Counted from the stretch's first letter, positions 17,104 through 25,965 are shown. The stretch: 64,000 bases of DNA from Streptomyces sp. KMM 9044 (GCF_024701375.2 NZ_CP113910.1:1364001-1428000), one strand, 5' to 3'. Translations and numbers: made by a program. Notes: generated by a model from the sequence alone, not told the origin.

Positions 17104-18143
17104 ATGCGCACACCACGATCCGCACGGCCGGCACACGCCACGGCGGTCCTGCTGTTGGCCGCCGTCCTCGCCCTGGCCGGATGCAGCGGCGCGGGCCCGA
17201 GCTCCGACTCCAGCGCCTCCGACGGCAAGGCCGCCGCCGCGCCGGCCGGCGCCCAGGAGGGCACGGAGGAAGGGGCGAAGGGGGCGCGGCGCGGGAAGGA
17301 GTTCCCGGCAGCTCGGGGGACGGCTCGGCGGCGGACGGCTCGCGCGCGAGTGCGCCGCCCGCGGACCGGTCCACCGCCGCCGGGCACGTCGTCCGCACCG
17401 CCACCCTGACCGTGCGGGTGAAGGACGCGCCGAAGGCGCTGGCCGGGGCCCGCACGAGCACGGAGACCGCGGGCGGCTACGTCGGCGACGAGAACACCCG
17501 TCTGGACGCGGAGGGCCACGAACTCACGCGTGTGGTGCTGCGCGTGCCCGCCGACAAGTACGACGAGGTCCTCGCGGACCTCGAGGGCGCCGGCAGGCTC
17601 GTCGAGCGCAGCGCGAAGGCGGAGGACGTCACCGACCAGGTCGTCGACGTCGAGAGCCGGATCAGGACGCAGCGCGCCAGCGTGGCCCGGATCCGCGAGC
17701 TGACGGACCGGGCCACCCGGCTCGGTGACGTGGTCACCCTGGAGGGCGAACTCAGCACCTGTCAGGCCGACCTGGAGTCCCTGCTCGCCCGGCAGGCCTC
17801 CCTGAAGGACCGCACGAGCCTGGCCACCATCACCCTGGCCCTGTCCGAGACGCAGGTGGAGCAGGGAACCAAGGACGACGACCCCGGGTTCCTGGACGCG
17901 CTCGCCGACGGCTGGGACGCGTTCGTGACCATGCTGCGCTGGCTCGCGGTGGCGATCGGCGCGGCGCTGCCGTTCGCGGCGGTGGCGGCCCTGCTCGCGC
18001 TGCTGCGGCTGAAGGCCCTACACCCCGGGCTGTCCCGCCGCACACGGCCGGCACCCGCCTCCCCGCCCCTTCCCGCGCCCCGGTCCTCGTCCGCGGGCAC
18101 TACGGGCCCGGACCCCGCGGGAGGCCCCGAAGGAGGCCCCTGA
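17104..18143 (+). pseudogene. DUF4349 lipoprotein, frameshifted as read
   Basis: ATG 17104 opens a lipoprotein signal (TAVLLLAAVLALAGCSG, lipobox Cys about residue 27) and a Gly/Ala/Glu linker. From about 17300 the meaningful frame is the next one down (a net -1): AGHVVRTATLTVRVKDAPKAL, ETAGGYVGDENTR, and RVPADKYDEVLADL. A coiled-coil stretch (about 17640-17820, with VESRIRTQRASVARIREL) and a C-terminal membrane segment (WLAVAIGAALPFAAVAALLALL) follow. That is the complete DUF4349 layout. The shift falls in the G-rich linker 17260-17330 and would be undone by one added base. It may be a sequencing error in a G-run, since the downstream codons look well kept. Function unknown; family members are extracytoplasmic and membrane-anchored. 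Confidence 0.75.
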
Positions 18144-18181
18144 GCCGGTTACGAAGTGACCGGCCCCCGTAACGTGGTCGC

Positions 18182-19606
18182 ATGACCACGAGCACGAGCA
18201 CGAGTACGGGCACGGAACGCCTGGTGGTGATCGGCGGTGACGCCGCGGGGATGTCCGCGGCGTCGCAGGCGCGCCGGCTGAAGGGGCCGGACGAGCTGGA
18301 GATCGTGGCGTTCGAGCGCGGGCGCTTCACGTCCTTCTCGGCCTGCGGCATCCCCTACTGGGTGGCCGGTGACGTCGCCGAACGCGACGAGCTGATCGCC
18401 CGCACGCCCGAGGAGCACCGCGCACGGCACATCGATCTGCGGATGCGCACCGAGGTCACGGAGATCGACCCCGGCCACAACCGGGTGCGCGCACGGGACC
18501 TCGATTCCGGCACCGAGTCCTGGACGTCGTACGACAAGCTCGTGATCGCGACCGGCGCGCGGCCGATCCGCCCGGAGCTGCCCGGCATGGACGCCTCCGG
18601 TGTGCACGGGGTGCAGACCCTGGACGACGGTCAGGCCCTGATCGACACACTGGAGCGCACGACCGGCCGCCGCGCGGTGGTGGTCGGCGCGGGGTACATC
18701 GGTGTGGAGATGGCCGAGGCGATGATCAACCGCGGCTACGAGGTGACCGTCGTCAACCGCGGCCGGGAGCCCATGGCGACCCTCGACCCCGACATGGGGC
18801 GCCTGGTGCACAGGGCGATGGAGGGCCTGGGCATCACCATGGTGAACGGCGCCGAGGTCACCGGGCTGCTCACCGGGGACGACGACAGGGTGCGGGCCGT
18901 GGCCACCGCGGACGCCGAGTACCCGGCGGACGTGGTGGTGCTCGGCATCGGGGTGCGGCCGGAGACGGGCCTGGCGCGGGCGGCGGGACTGCCCCTGGGC
19001 AAGCACGGCGGGCTGCTCACCGACCGGTCGATGCGGGTCCGCGGGTACGAGAACGTCTGGGCCGGCGGCGACTGCGTGGAGGTGCTCGACCTGGTCTCCG
19101 GGGAGGAGCGGCACATCGCGCTCGGCACGCACGCCAACAAGCACGGCCAGATCATCGGCTCGAACGCGGGTGGCGACTACGCCACCTTCCCGGGCGTGGT
19201 CGGTACCGCGGTCAGCAAGGTCTGCGACCTGGAGATCGCGCGTACCGGTCTGCGGGAGAAGGACGCCCACCGCGCGGGGCTGCGGTTCGAGACGGTCACC
19301 ATCGAGTCGACCAGCCGTGCGGGCTACTACCCGGACGCCTCCCCCATGACGGTGAAGATGCTCGCCGAGCTGCGCACGGGCCGCCTGCTCGGGGTCCAGA
19401 TCGTCGGCCGGGAGGGCGCGGGCAAGCGCGTCGACACCGCGGCGGTCGCCCTCACCGCCGGGATGACGGTGGAGCAGATGACCATGCTGGACCTGGGCTA
19501 CGCCCCGCCGTTCTCCCCCGTCTGGGACCCGGTTCTGGTGGCGGCCCGCAAGGCCACCACGAAGATCCGCGCCACGGCGGGACGGCCGTCGCCGCGTACG
19601 TCCTGA
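18182..19606 (+). CDS. FAD-dependent pyridine-nucleotide-disulfide oxidoreductase, CoA-disulfide-reductase-like
   Basis: 474 residues. Domains in order: FAD fold (VVIGGDAAGMSAASQA, about 15-30), the active-site segment SACGIPYW (near 55), in which a single Cys replaces the CxxxxC pair, KLVIATGARPIRP, the NAD(P) fold VVVGAGYIGVEMAEA (about 165), and the late FAD motif ENVWAGGDCVEV. The dimerisation domain ends with AAVALTAGMTVEQMTMLDLGYAPPFSPVWDP. The single active-site Cys and the C-terminal pattern place it with CoA-disulfide reductases and related persulfide reductases; there is no fused rhodanese domain. The N-terminal Thr/Ser repeat may be shorter in the cell. Substrate not proven. Confidence 0.9.
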   Translation: MTTSTSTSTGTERLVVIGGDAAGMSAASQARRLKGPDELEIVAFERGRFTSFSACGIPYWVAGDVAERDELIARTPEEHRARHIDLRMRTEVTEIDPGHNRVRARDLDSGTESWTSYDKLVIATGARPIRPELPGMDASGVHGVQTLDDGQALIDTLERTTGRRAVVVGAGYIGVEMAEAMINRGYEVTVVNRGREPMATLDPDMGRLVHRAMEGLGITMVNGAEVTGLLTGDDDRVRAVATADAEYPADVVVLGIGVRPETGLARAAGLPLGKHGGLLTDRSMRVRGYENVWAGGDCVEVLDLVSGEERHIALGTHANKHGQIIGSNAGGDYATFPGVVGTAVSKVCDLEIARTGLREKDAHRAGLRFETVTIESTSRAGYYPDASPMTVKMLAELRTGRLLGVQIVGREGAGKRVDTAAVALTAGMTVEQMTMLDLGYAPPFSPVWDPVLVAARKATTKIRATAGRPSPRTS

Positions 19607-19631
19607 CAGCCGTCCTGCCGCGCGGTCCCGC

Positions 19632-20030
19632 CTACGCGGTCCCGTTGATCCGTTCGATCGCCTGCCGCGCCTGCTCCGCCGGAGGCCGCGCATGGTCCGC
19701 CGCGGTCCGGGGCGGCAGGGACGACAGGGACGAGACGGAGGCGCTGGTGCCGCCGGTACCGGGGAGACCGGCCGCGCCGGCGGCCCCCGCGCTCATGGCA
19801 GCCGGCGGCTGCTCCCCCGTCGGCTTCGCGTGGGCGGCGGTGGCCCGCGCCGAGCGCAGACGGTGGCGCACCGCCTCGTCCAGCGTCACCGGCCGCTGCA
19901 TCTGGGAGGCGAGCTGCCCCGCCTCCTGGCCGAGCCGGGCTACGTCCTCCCAGGAGAGGCGCACCACGAGCGTGAGTTCCGCCTCCCCGTCGGGCAGCGC
20001 CTGCATCGCAGCGGTCACTCGGTCGTTCAT
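19632..20030 (-). CDS. Hypothetical protein, Ala/Pro-rich
   Basis: 132 residues on the minus strand, converging with the oxidoreductase across 25 bp. The N-terminal 60 residues are well ordered (ELTLVVRLSWEDVARLGQEA, then VTLDEAVRHRLRSAR) and look like a small helix-rich unit. The rest is Ala/Gly/Ser-rich linker ending in ADHARPPAEQARQAIERING. Codon use favours this strand. It is divergent from the rhomboid gene, with about 130 bp between starts. I do not recognise a family; it may be restricted to Streptomyces. Confidence 0.6.
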   Translation of the reverse strand: MNDRVTAAMQALPDGEAELTLVVRLSWEDVARLGQEAGQLASQMQRPVTLDEAVRHRLRSARATAAHAKPTGEQPPAAMSAGAAGAAGLPGTGGTSASVSSLSSLPPRTAADHARPPAEQARQAIERINGTA

Positions 20031-20161
20031 GGTCTGTTCCTCACGTCGGCCCCGCGGTCCCTTCCCCGCGCCGCGGGCGGTTGGGAAGGGATACGCAGGG
20101 CCGGACGACGGTGTTCAGCGGGCGGCGGGTTCGCCCGGGGCCGCGCGGGCACACGTGGGAC

Positions 20162-20992
20162 GTGGTCATCCCCGTTCATGACGTGAATCCGGCACGGCGC
20201 ACCCCGTGGGTCACCTACGCGCTGATCGCCGCGAACTTCGTCGTCTTCGTGTTCCTCACGCCCGGTGTCGTCGGCTCCCTGACGGGCAGTGGGAGCAGTC
20301 TCGCAGAACTGTGCGACCTCCAGGCGTTCCTGGACCGGTACGCGGCCGTGCCGCAGGAGCTGATCCACCACCGGATGCCGCGCCTGGTGCCCACGGGCGA
20401 CACGGGGGTGGGCCCGCAGGGACCGGGGTGCGTGGTGGGGCCGCCGGCGTACGACAAGTCACCCGGGCTGAGTGTGCTCACGGCGATGTTCCTGCACGGC
20501 GGCTGGCTGCACCTGCTGGGCAACCTGCTCTTCCTGTGGATCTTCGGCAACAACGTCGAGGACCGCATGGGGCACATGCGGTACCTGCTGTTCTACCTGC
20601 TCTGCGGGTACGCGGCCTCCTACGGGTTCGCTCTCACGAACACCGGCTCCGCCGCTCCCCTGATCGGCGCCTCGGGAGCCATCGCGGGCGTCCTCGGCGC
20701 CTACCTGGTGCTCTATCCGGCGGCACGCGTCTGGGTCCTCGTGCCCTTCCTGGTCTTCCTGCCGCTGCGGCTGCCGGCCTGGATCGTGCTCGGCCTGTGG
20801 TTCGTGCTGCAGGCGGCGTACTCGTCCGGTGCGGGCGTCACCGACGCCGGGACGGTGGCGTACGCGGCCCACGTGGTCGGCTTCGTGGCCGGCATGCTGC
20901 TCGCCTGGCCCCTCAAGCCGGGTACTCCCCCGCCCCCGGAGCCGCGCGGCCTGCTGTTCGGCAGGCGGGCGCGGCCCCGGCCCCCGTGGTGA
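20162..20992 (+). CDS. Rhomboid-family intramembrane serine protease
   Basis: 276 residues from GTG 20162. In-frame codons further upstream lack any conserved sequence, and VIPVHDVNPARRTPWVTYALI is the typical N-terminus. Six or so membrane segments are visible. The rhomboid motifs are HGGWLHLLGNLLFLWIFGNN (L1/TM2), the catalytic GASGAIAGVLGAYL (GxSG serine, near residue 171) and the TM6 His in AAHVVGFVAGMLLAW. An extra loop of about 60 residues between TM1 and TM2 (LIHHRMPRLVPTGDTGVGP) probably sits outside the membrane. Substrates unknown. It converges with hemE across 13 bp. Confidence 0.92.
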   Translation: MVIPVHDVNPARRTPWVTYALIAANFVVFVFLTPGVVGSLTGSGSSLAELCDLQAFLDRYAAVPQELIHHRMPRLVPTGDTGVGPQGPGCVVGPPAYDKSPGLSVLTAMFLHGGWLHLLGNLLFLWIFGNNVEDRMGHMRYLLFYLLCGYAASYGFALTNTGSAAPLIGASGAIAGVLGAYLVLYPAARVWVLVPFLVFLPLRLPAWIVLGLWFVLQAAYSSGAGVTDAGTVAYAAHVVGFVAGMLLAWPLKPGTPPPPEPRGLLFGRRARPRPPW

Positions 20993-21005
20993 GCGGCCCG
21001 CGTGG

Positions 21006-22073
21006 TCAGCGGGCGGTGACGGTGTGGACGTGGTCCACCAGGCGGGTCAGCGCGTCCGGGTCGGTGGTCGGCATGACGCCGTGGCCGAGGTTGAAGACAT
21101 GGCCCTCGAGGCCCTCGGCCGCGGCCAGCACCTCACGGGTCTTCGCCTCCACCGCCTCCGTGCCGGCGAACAGCACGGTCGGGTCGAGGTTGCCCTGGAG
21201 CGCCTTGTCGGGGCCGACGCGGCGGGCGGCCTCGTCCAGCGGGACACGCCAGTCGACGCCGACGACGTCCGCGCCGGCCTCCCCCATCAGGCCGAGGAGT
21301 TCGCCGGTGCCGACGCCGAAGTGGATGCGGGGGACGCCGTGGCGGCACACCGCGTCGAGGACCTTGGCCGAGGCCGGCAGCACCGAGCGCCGGTAGTCGG
21401 CCGGGGCGAGCGCGCCGGCCCAGGAGTCGAACAGCTGGACCGCGGAGGCGCCGGCCTCGACCTGCACGGTGAGGAAGGCGGCGGTGATGTCCGCGAGGCG
21501 GTCGAGGAGGTCGGCCCAGAGTTCCGGGTCGCCGTACATCATCGCCTTGGCGTTCTCGTACGTGCGGGACGGGCCGCCCTCGACGAGGTAGCTGGCGAGG
21601 GTGAACGGGGCGCCCGCGAAGCCGATCAGCGGGGTGGCACCGAGCTCGGCGGTCAGCAGGCCGATCGCCTCGGTGACGTAGGAGACGTCCTCGGGGGTGA
21701 GGTCGCGCAGCCGGGTCAGGTCGGCTCGGGTACGGAAGGGCTCCTCGACGACGGGGCCGATGCCGGGCTTGATGTCGAGGTCGATGCCGATCGCCTTGAG
21801 CGGGACGACGATGTCGCTGAAGTAGATCGCCGCGTCGACGTTGTGGCGGCGCACCGGCTGGAGCGTGATCTCGGCGACGAGGTCGGGGCGCATGCAGGAG
21901 TCGAGCATCGCGATGCCCTCGCGCACCTTGCGGTACTCCGGCAGTGAGCGGCCCGCCTGCCGCATGAACCACACCGGAGTGTGCGGCACCGGCTCACGCC
22001 GGCACGCCTTGAGGAAGGCACTGTCGTACGTCTGGCTCGGCTGCTTGCCCCGCGGGCTGACATTGGCGCTCAC
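21006..22073 (-). CDS. hemE: Uroporphyrinogen decarboxylase HemE
   Basis: 355 residues, the normal length. The invariant substrate-pocket motif [16 protein letters not shown] lies at about 33-48. [59 protein letters not shown], and the C-terminal [16 protein letters not shown] are also present. HemE decarboxylates uroporphyrinogen III to coproporphyrinogen III, the substrate of the hemG product nearby. Start ATG at 22071-22073. It stands alone and is divergent from the DUF3000 gene, with 179 bp between starts. No riboswitch or Rex/haem operator was recognised. Confidence 0.97.
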   Translation of the reverse strand: MSANVSPRGKQPSQTYDSAFLKACRREPVPHTPVWFMRQAGRSLPEYRKVREGIAMLDSCMRPDLVAEITLQPVRRHNVDAAIYFSDIVVPLKAIGIDLDIKPGIGPVVEEPFRTRADLTRLRDLTPEDVSYVTEAIGLLTAELGATPLIGFAGAPFTLASYLVEGGPSRTYENAKAMMYGDPELWADLLDRLADITAAFLTVQVEAGASAVQLFDSWAGALAPADYRRSVLPASAKVLDAVCRHGVPRIHFGVGTGELLGLMGEAGADVVGVDWRVPLDEAARRVGPDKALQGNLDPTVLFAGTEAVEAKTREVLAAAEGLEGHVFNLGHGVMPTTDPDALTRLVDHVHTVTAR

Positions 22074-22252
22074 CCGGCCAGTCTCCCACGGCCCGCCGGC
22101 CGTCCCGCACCGCAGGCCACCCGCGCGTCCCGACCCGCGCCGGGCCGTGTCCCGTCTTCCGCGCCACGCCGGTGCGACACGATCCGGACACCGTTGCCCG
22201 CCACGGGTGTCCCTCCCCGCGCCGGGGCCCGCTTCCGCTTAACCTTCCCCGC

Positions 22253-22930
22253 ATGGCTGCGGCTCAGGGACGACTGTCGGACGGCACGGGCGGAATGGAC
22301 GAAGCGAAGGACACCGATGCGGATCTCGGGCTCGGGGGCACGGCGCCCCCGTTGCCCTTCCGGACCGCCGTCGACGCGCTGCGGGGCGCGCGGCTGCGCC
22401 CGCAGATCGAAGTGGAGACCACCCCGGCGCCCAAACGGCTCGCCCCGTACGCGTACGCGCTGGAGGCGGCGGTCGTGGACGGCGACGAGGACCTGGCCGA
22501 CGGCCGGCTGGTGCTGCTGCACAACCCGGCCGGGCACGACGCCTGGCGGGGCACCTTCCGTCTGGTGACGCTGGTGCGCGCGGAGCTGGAGCCGGAGATG
22601 GCGGCGGATCCGCTGCTTCCGGAGGTGTGCTGGTCCTGGCTGACCGGGGCGCTCGCGGCGCGCGGTCTGACGTACCGCGAGCCGGGCGGCACGGTCACGC
22701 GGGCGAGTTCGCACTACTTCGGCGGGCTGTCCGAGCGCCCCGCCGCCTCGCAGATCGAGATCCGTGCCTCGTGGACACCACGGGAGGGCCAGGACGGGGC
22801 GCCGGACACGGCCACGCATCTGGTGGCGTGGTGCGATCTGCTGGCGCAGGTCGCCGGGCTGCCGCCGGCCGCCCCGGGGGACGCGTCGGTGGTGACGCTG
22901 CCTCAGCGGCGGGGCCCGCAGTCGCGCTGA
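22253..22930 (+). CDS. DUF3000 protein
   Basis: 225 residues from ATG 22253, chosen because the upstream in-frame extension is Arg/Pro-rich shadow. The DUF3000 core is clear: FRTAVDALRGARLRPQIEVE, APKRLAPYAYALEAAV, GRLVLLHNPAGHDAWRG, PEVCWSWLTGAL, and SQIEIRASWTP, ending with THLVAWCDLLAQVAGLPP. The family is confined to actinobacteria and has no known function; it sits beside hemE and the response-regulator/RNase D pair in many Streptomyces, as I remember it. The first 35 residues are charged and probably disordered. A UUCG-loop hairpin about 105 bp downstream is its likely terminator. Confidence 0.88.
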   Translation: MAAAQGRLSDGTGGMDEAKDTDADLGLGGTAPPLPFRTAVDALRGARLRPQIEVETTPAPKRLAPYAYALEAAVVDGDEDLADGRLVLLHNPAGHDAWRGTFRLVTLVRAELEPEMAADPLLPEVCWSWLTGALAARGLTYREPGGTVTRASSHYFGGLSERPAASQIEIRASWTPREGQDGAPDTATHLVAWCDLLAQVAGLPPAAPGDASVVTLPQRRGPQSR

Positions 22931-23036
22931 GCCCGCCGCGCCGCCGGAGCCCCCGCGGACGCTGATCCCGCACCCTGCACCCGCGGCCCCTGCAACATGC
23001 CGCGCCGGGCCCCGCGTGGGGCTCCCGGCGGTCCTC

Positions 23037-23060
23037 GAGACCGGTCTTCGGACCGGTCTC
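23037..23060. terminator. UUCG-tetraloop terminator hairpin after DUF3000 gene
   Basis: Perfect 10-bp stem GAGACCGGTC (23037-23046) with GACCGGTCTC (23051-23060) around TTCG, a very stable tetraloop, followed by TTCGTCGTT. Confidence 0.75.
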
Positions 23061-23084
23061 TTCGTCGTTCCCGGGCGGGGCGCC

Positions 23085-23132
23085 GAACCGGTCGCCGGGC
23101 CGGTCGCCGAACCGACCGCCGGACTGGTCGCC
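23085..23132. repeat. Four degenerate 12-bp tandem repeats
   Basis: Units GAACCGGTCGCC, GGGCCGGTCGCC, GAACCGACCGCC and GGACTGGTCGCC follow each other without gaps directly after the hairpin. They could be translated in any frame, but no gene covers them. Confidence 0.7.
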
Positions 23133-23431
23133 TTGTCGACTCACCGGCCTCCCCGCCGCCGATCTCCCCGGCAATCCCTTTGACGACCTTCTTGGGGATC
23201 TCTTTGTCGATACGGCCACTTTCGGAAGCGTTACGACGCGGACCGAAACCGTTCGGTCTTCGAATGATCGACCGTGCGTCCGAATTGCACGGATTGTTAC
23301 TCACTGGATCGTGATCATTCTCTAAAGGAGATCGGGTCTGCTGCCGAAGACGACTGTGACCTTGAAAGCACGGTTGAGCCCGGCCCGCCCCCACGAGCCG
23401 GCCCCGTCCCGCCGCCACCCCAGGAGGCCTG

Positions 23432-24088
23432 GTGTCCGTTCTCCTCGAGCAGCCCGCAAGCCTGGTCGCCTACCGCCCGAACAAGCCGACCGCCATGGTG
23501 GTCGTGGCCGACCCCCGCGTCCGTTCCACCGTCACCCGCCATCTGTGGGCGCTCGGTGTACGCGACGTGATCGAGGCCTCGTCCGTCGCGGAGGCTCGTC
23601 CCCGCATCGGCAACCCCCGCGACATCTGCGTCGCCGAAGTCCACCTGCCGGACGGCTCCGGCCTCACCCTTCTCTCCGAGACCCGGGCCGCGGGCTGGCC
23701 CAACGGCCTCGCCCTGTCCGCCGCCGACGACCTCGGCGCCGTACGCAACGCCCTCGCCGGCGGAGTGAAGGGCTACGTCGTCACCGGCACCCGTACCAAT
23801 CTCGGGCTCCCCTCCCGCCCCGGTGCCGCCCCCATCGGCGGCGCCCGCCTGCACCGCCGCCCTCCGGGTGCCCCGGGCCACCCGGGCGGCTACCGTGAAC
23901 TGTCCGGCCGTGAGGTCGAGGTGCTGCGGCTGGTGGCGGAGGGGCAGTCGAACAAGGCCATCGGCGTCTCGATGGGCCTGTCCGCGCTGACCGTCAAGAG
24001 CCACCTCGCCCGCATCGCCCGCAAGCTCGGCACGGGCGACCGCGCCGGGATGGTCGCGGTCGCCCTGCGCACCGGCATCATCCACTGA
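23432..24088 (+). CDS. LuxR-type response regulator with atypical receiver
   Basis: 218 residues from GTG 23432 behind AGGAGG (23422-23427). The N-terminal 120 residues have a receiver fold (AMVVVADPRVRSTV, ICVAEVHLPDGSGLTLL, GVKGYVVTGT). However, the acidic pair is reduced to one Asp (ADP, residue 27), and the phospho-acceptor position is Glu69 rather than Asp. A Pro/Gly-rich linker (about 125-150) leads to a canonical LuxR HTH: YRELSGREVEVLRLVAEGQS, NKAIGVSMGLSALTVKSHL, ARIARKLGTGDRAGMVAVAL. No kinase is adjacent. An orphan regulator that does not depend on classical phosphorylation is the likeliest reading. It stands beside RNase D and far from antibiotic genes. Confidence 0.9.
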   Translation: MSVLLEQPASLVAYRPNKPTAMVVVADPRVRSTVTRHLWALGVRDVIEASSVAEARPRIGNPRDICVAEVHLPDGSGLTLLSETRAAGWPNGLALSAADDLGAVRNALAGGVKGYVVTGTRTNLGLPSRPGAAPIGGARLHRRPPGAPGHPGGYRELSGREVEVLRLVAEGQSNKAIGVSMGLSALTVKSHLARIARKLGTGDRAGMVAVALRTGIIH

Positions 24089-24134
24089 CCTCTCCCACCG
24101 GGCACGCGCCGGACTGACTTGTTTACGACCCCCT

Positions 24135-24170
24135 GGGGCCCGCCGACGGAACGTTCCGTCGGCGGGCCCC
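24135..24170. terminator. 36-bp perfect palindrome between response regulator and RNase D
   Basis: Two 18-bp arms (24135-24152 and 24153-24170) with no spacer, followed by TTCGC. The stem would form with a small loop from its centre (AACGTT). It terminates the regulator gene 47 bp upstream and precedes the RNase D start by 25 bp. Confidence 0.85.
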
Positions 24171-24195
24171 TTCGCGGCATGGATACTCTTGACAG

Positions 24196-25494
24196 GTGAC
24201 CGACGCCCACGACACCGCAGCAGACAGTGCCCTGCGAACCACCGGAGGCGCCCCTCCGGACGACGACGGATCTTCTGCTACGGAGGCGCCGATCCCCTTG
24301 CTCGAACCGCGCGAGGGCATTCCGCCCGTGATCACGGACGACGCCGCCCTCGCCGAGGCGATCACCGCCTTCGCCGCGGGCACCGGCCCCGTCGCCGTCG
24401 ACGCCGAGCGCGCCTCCGGCTACCGCTACGGCCAGCGCGCCTACCTCGTCCAGCTGCGCCGCCAGGGCGCCGGGTCCGCGCTGATCGACCCCGTCGCCTG
24501 CCCCGACCTGTCGGGCCTGGGCGAGTCGCTGTCCGGCGTCGAGTGGGTGCTGCACGCCGCCACGCAGGACCTGCCCTGCCTGCGCGAGATAGGAATGCTG
24601 CCCACCCGTCTCTTCGACACCGAACTGGCCGGCCGCCTCGCCGGTTTCCCCCGCGTCGGACTCGGCGCCATGGTCGAGAACGTGCTCGGCTTCGTCCTGG
24701 AGAAGGGCCACTCCGCCGTCGACTGGTCCACCCGTCCGCTGCCCGAGCCCTGGCTGCGCTACGCCGCCCTCGACGTCGAGCTCCTGGTCGACCTGCGGGA
24801 CGCTCTGGAGAAGGAGCTGGACCGGCAGGGCAAGCTGGAGTGGGCGCGGCAGGAGTTCGACGCGATCGCGTCCGCGCCGCCGCCGGAGCCCCGCAAGGAC
24901 CCCTGGCGGCGCACCTCCGGCATGCACAAGGTGCGCAGGCGCCGGCAGATGGCCGTCGTACGGGAACTGTGGCAGACCCGGGACCGGATCGCCCAGCGCC
25001 GGGACGTCTCGCCGGGCAAGGTGCTCTCGGACGCGGCCATCGTCGAGGCCGCGCTCGCCGTGCCGGCCACCGTGCAGGCCCTGGCGGCACTGAACGGGTT
25101 CGGTCCGCGCGTGGGGCGGCGTCAGCTGGAGCAGTGGCAGGCGGCCGTGGACCGGGCGCGGGCGCTGAGCGAGACGCAACTGCCGCAGCCCGGCCAGCCG
25201 GTGACCGGCCCCCCGCCGCCGCGCGCCTGGGCGGACAAGGACCCGGTGGCCGCGGCCCGGCTGTCCTCGGCCCGCGCGGGGGTGAGCGCGCTCGCCGGGC
25301 AGCTGAACATGCCGCAGGAGAACCTGATCACGCCGGACACGGTGCGGAGGGTGTGCTGGGAACCGCCGCAGCCCGCCGACCCGGAGTCCGTCACGGTCGC
25401 GCTGGCGGGGTACGGAGCACGGCAGTGGCAGGTGGAGCAGGTGACGCCGGTGCTTGTCGCCGCGCTTGCCTCCGACGGGTCAGCGGGGGCCTGA
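24196..25494 (+). CDS. rnd: Ribonuclease D-like 3'-5' exonuclease with HRDC domain
   Basis: 432 residues from GTG 24196. The DEDD exonuclease domain has its three motifs: VAVDAERASGYRYG (Exo I, Asp/Glu, near residue 65), VLHAATQDLPCLR (Exo II), and RYAALDVELLVDL (Exo III with Tyr and Asp). An HRDC domain follows (about 240-320, RELWQTRDRIAQRRDVSPGKVL and LAALNGFGPR). The C-terminal 110 residues are specific to actinobacterial members and end in GYGARQWQVEQVTPVLVAAL. Expected role: trimming tRNA precursors or damaged RNA. The start is only 25 bp after a strong terminator palindrome, so its promoter must overlap it. Confidence 0.93.
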   Translation: MTDAHDTAADSALRTTGGAPPDDDGSSATEAPIPLLEPREGIPPVITDDAALAEAITAFAAGTGPVAVDAERASGYRYGQRAYLVQLRRQGAGSALIDPVACPDLSGLGESLSGVEWVLHAATQDLPCLREIGMLPTRLFDTELAGRLAGFPRVGLGAMVENVLGFVLEKGHSAVDWSTRPLPEPWLRYAALDVELLVDLRDALEKELDRQGKLEWARQEFDAIASAPPPEPRKDPWRRTSGMHKVRRRRQMAVVRELWQTRDRIAQRRDVSPGKVLSDAAIVEAALAVPATVQALAALNGFGPRVGRRQLEQWQAAVDRARALSETQLPQPGQPVTGPPPPRAWADKDPVAAARLSSARAGVSALAGQLNMPQENLITPDTVRRVCWEPPQPADPESVTVALAGYGARQWQVEQVTPVLVAALASDGSAGA

Positions 25495-25556
25495 GCGCCG
25501 TCGGCAGTGCGGGTCCCGGAGCGGGTGCGGGTGGGTCGTGGCCGGTCGTGCCCGCC

Positions 25557-25654
25557 CGGCGGAGCCGCAGGTCCGCACAGCCCCGCGCCCCTTGGAGGTG
25601 GCCCTCGTTCAGCCGCCTGCGGCGGAGCCGCACGTCGATGCGGCCCCGTGCCCG
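25557..25654. repeat. Direct repeat pair of a dispersed Streptomyces-type sequence
   Basis: 25557-25591 and 25620-25654 both begin CGGCGGAGCCGCA and end CCCCGYGCCC, with a variable middle. Sequences of this form are scattered between Streptomyces genes, as I remember them. Function unknown. Confidence 0.5.
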
Positions 25655-25906
25655 TGCAGGACACCGTCGGCTCGGTCTCCGGTCACAAGGGACCCCCTTG
25701 GTTCGTCGCCCCCTCATGAGGCCCTTGAAGCGGATGAAGCGGACCGGGGACGTCGAGATCGCGCCAAGATCCTCGACGGCCGTGAAGCGTGCGCACCGGC
25801 CCCGTCCCTCGTCCCTGCCGGTTCGACGGACTCCGCCGACGGTGTGACCTTCACCGCTCGGACCCGCGGGACTGTGCAGCCACATTACCCGCAAGTAGCA
25901 TAGGCT

Positions 25907-25922
25907 CTGAGCGCGCGCTCAG
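25907..25922. promoter_or_regulatory. TetR-type operator upstream of fadA
   Basis: Perfect 16-bp palindrome CTGAGCGCGCGCTCAG, 44 bp upstream of the fadA start. The core TGAGCGNNCGCTCA resembles TetR-family operators for fatty-acid degradation genes in actinobacteria. No regulator gene is adjacent, so control would be in trans by a FadR-like TetR protein (inference). Confidence 0.65.
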
Positions 25923-25965
25923 CGCAACGCAGCAGTGCCATCCCGCACCCTGGAGGAGAGCCATC

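Larger units (their letters stand above)
22931..23431. other. 501-bp intergenic region: hairpin, 12-bp repeats, AT-richer promoter stretch
   Basis: After DUF3000 come a strong hairpin (23037-23060) and four degenerate 12-bp repeats (23085-23132). A markedly AT-richer 130 bp (about 23210-23345) follows, with several short dyads, including CCGAAACCGTTCGG (23239-23252) and TCAC-N6-GTGA (23299-23312). This last stretch probably holds the promoter and leader of the response-regulator gene. No ORF with Streptomyces codon use is seen. Confidence 0.55.
25495..25965. other. 471-bp intergenic region before fadA
   Basis: The first part holds two copies of a 35-bp GC-rich repeat (25557-25591 and 25620-25654). 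The middle has no recognisable feature. The last 100 bp hold the fadAB control region, with a TetR-type palindrome at 25907-25922. No gene is supported. Confidence 0.55.

Noticed and set aside
23299..23312. BldD box upstream of the response regulator
   Set aside because: The half-sites are TCAC-N6-GTGA, the reverse order of the BldD type (GTGA...TCAC); the palindrome is too short to name a protein.
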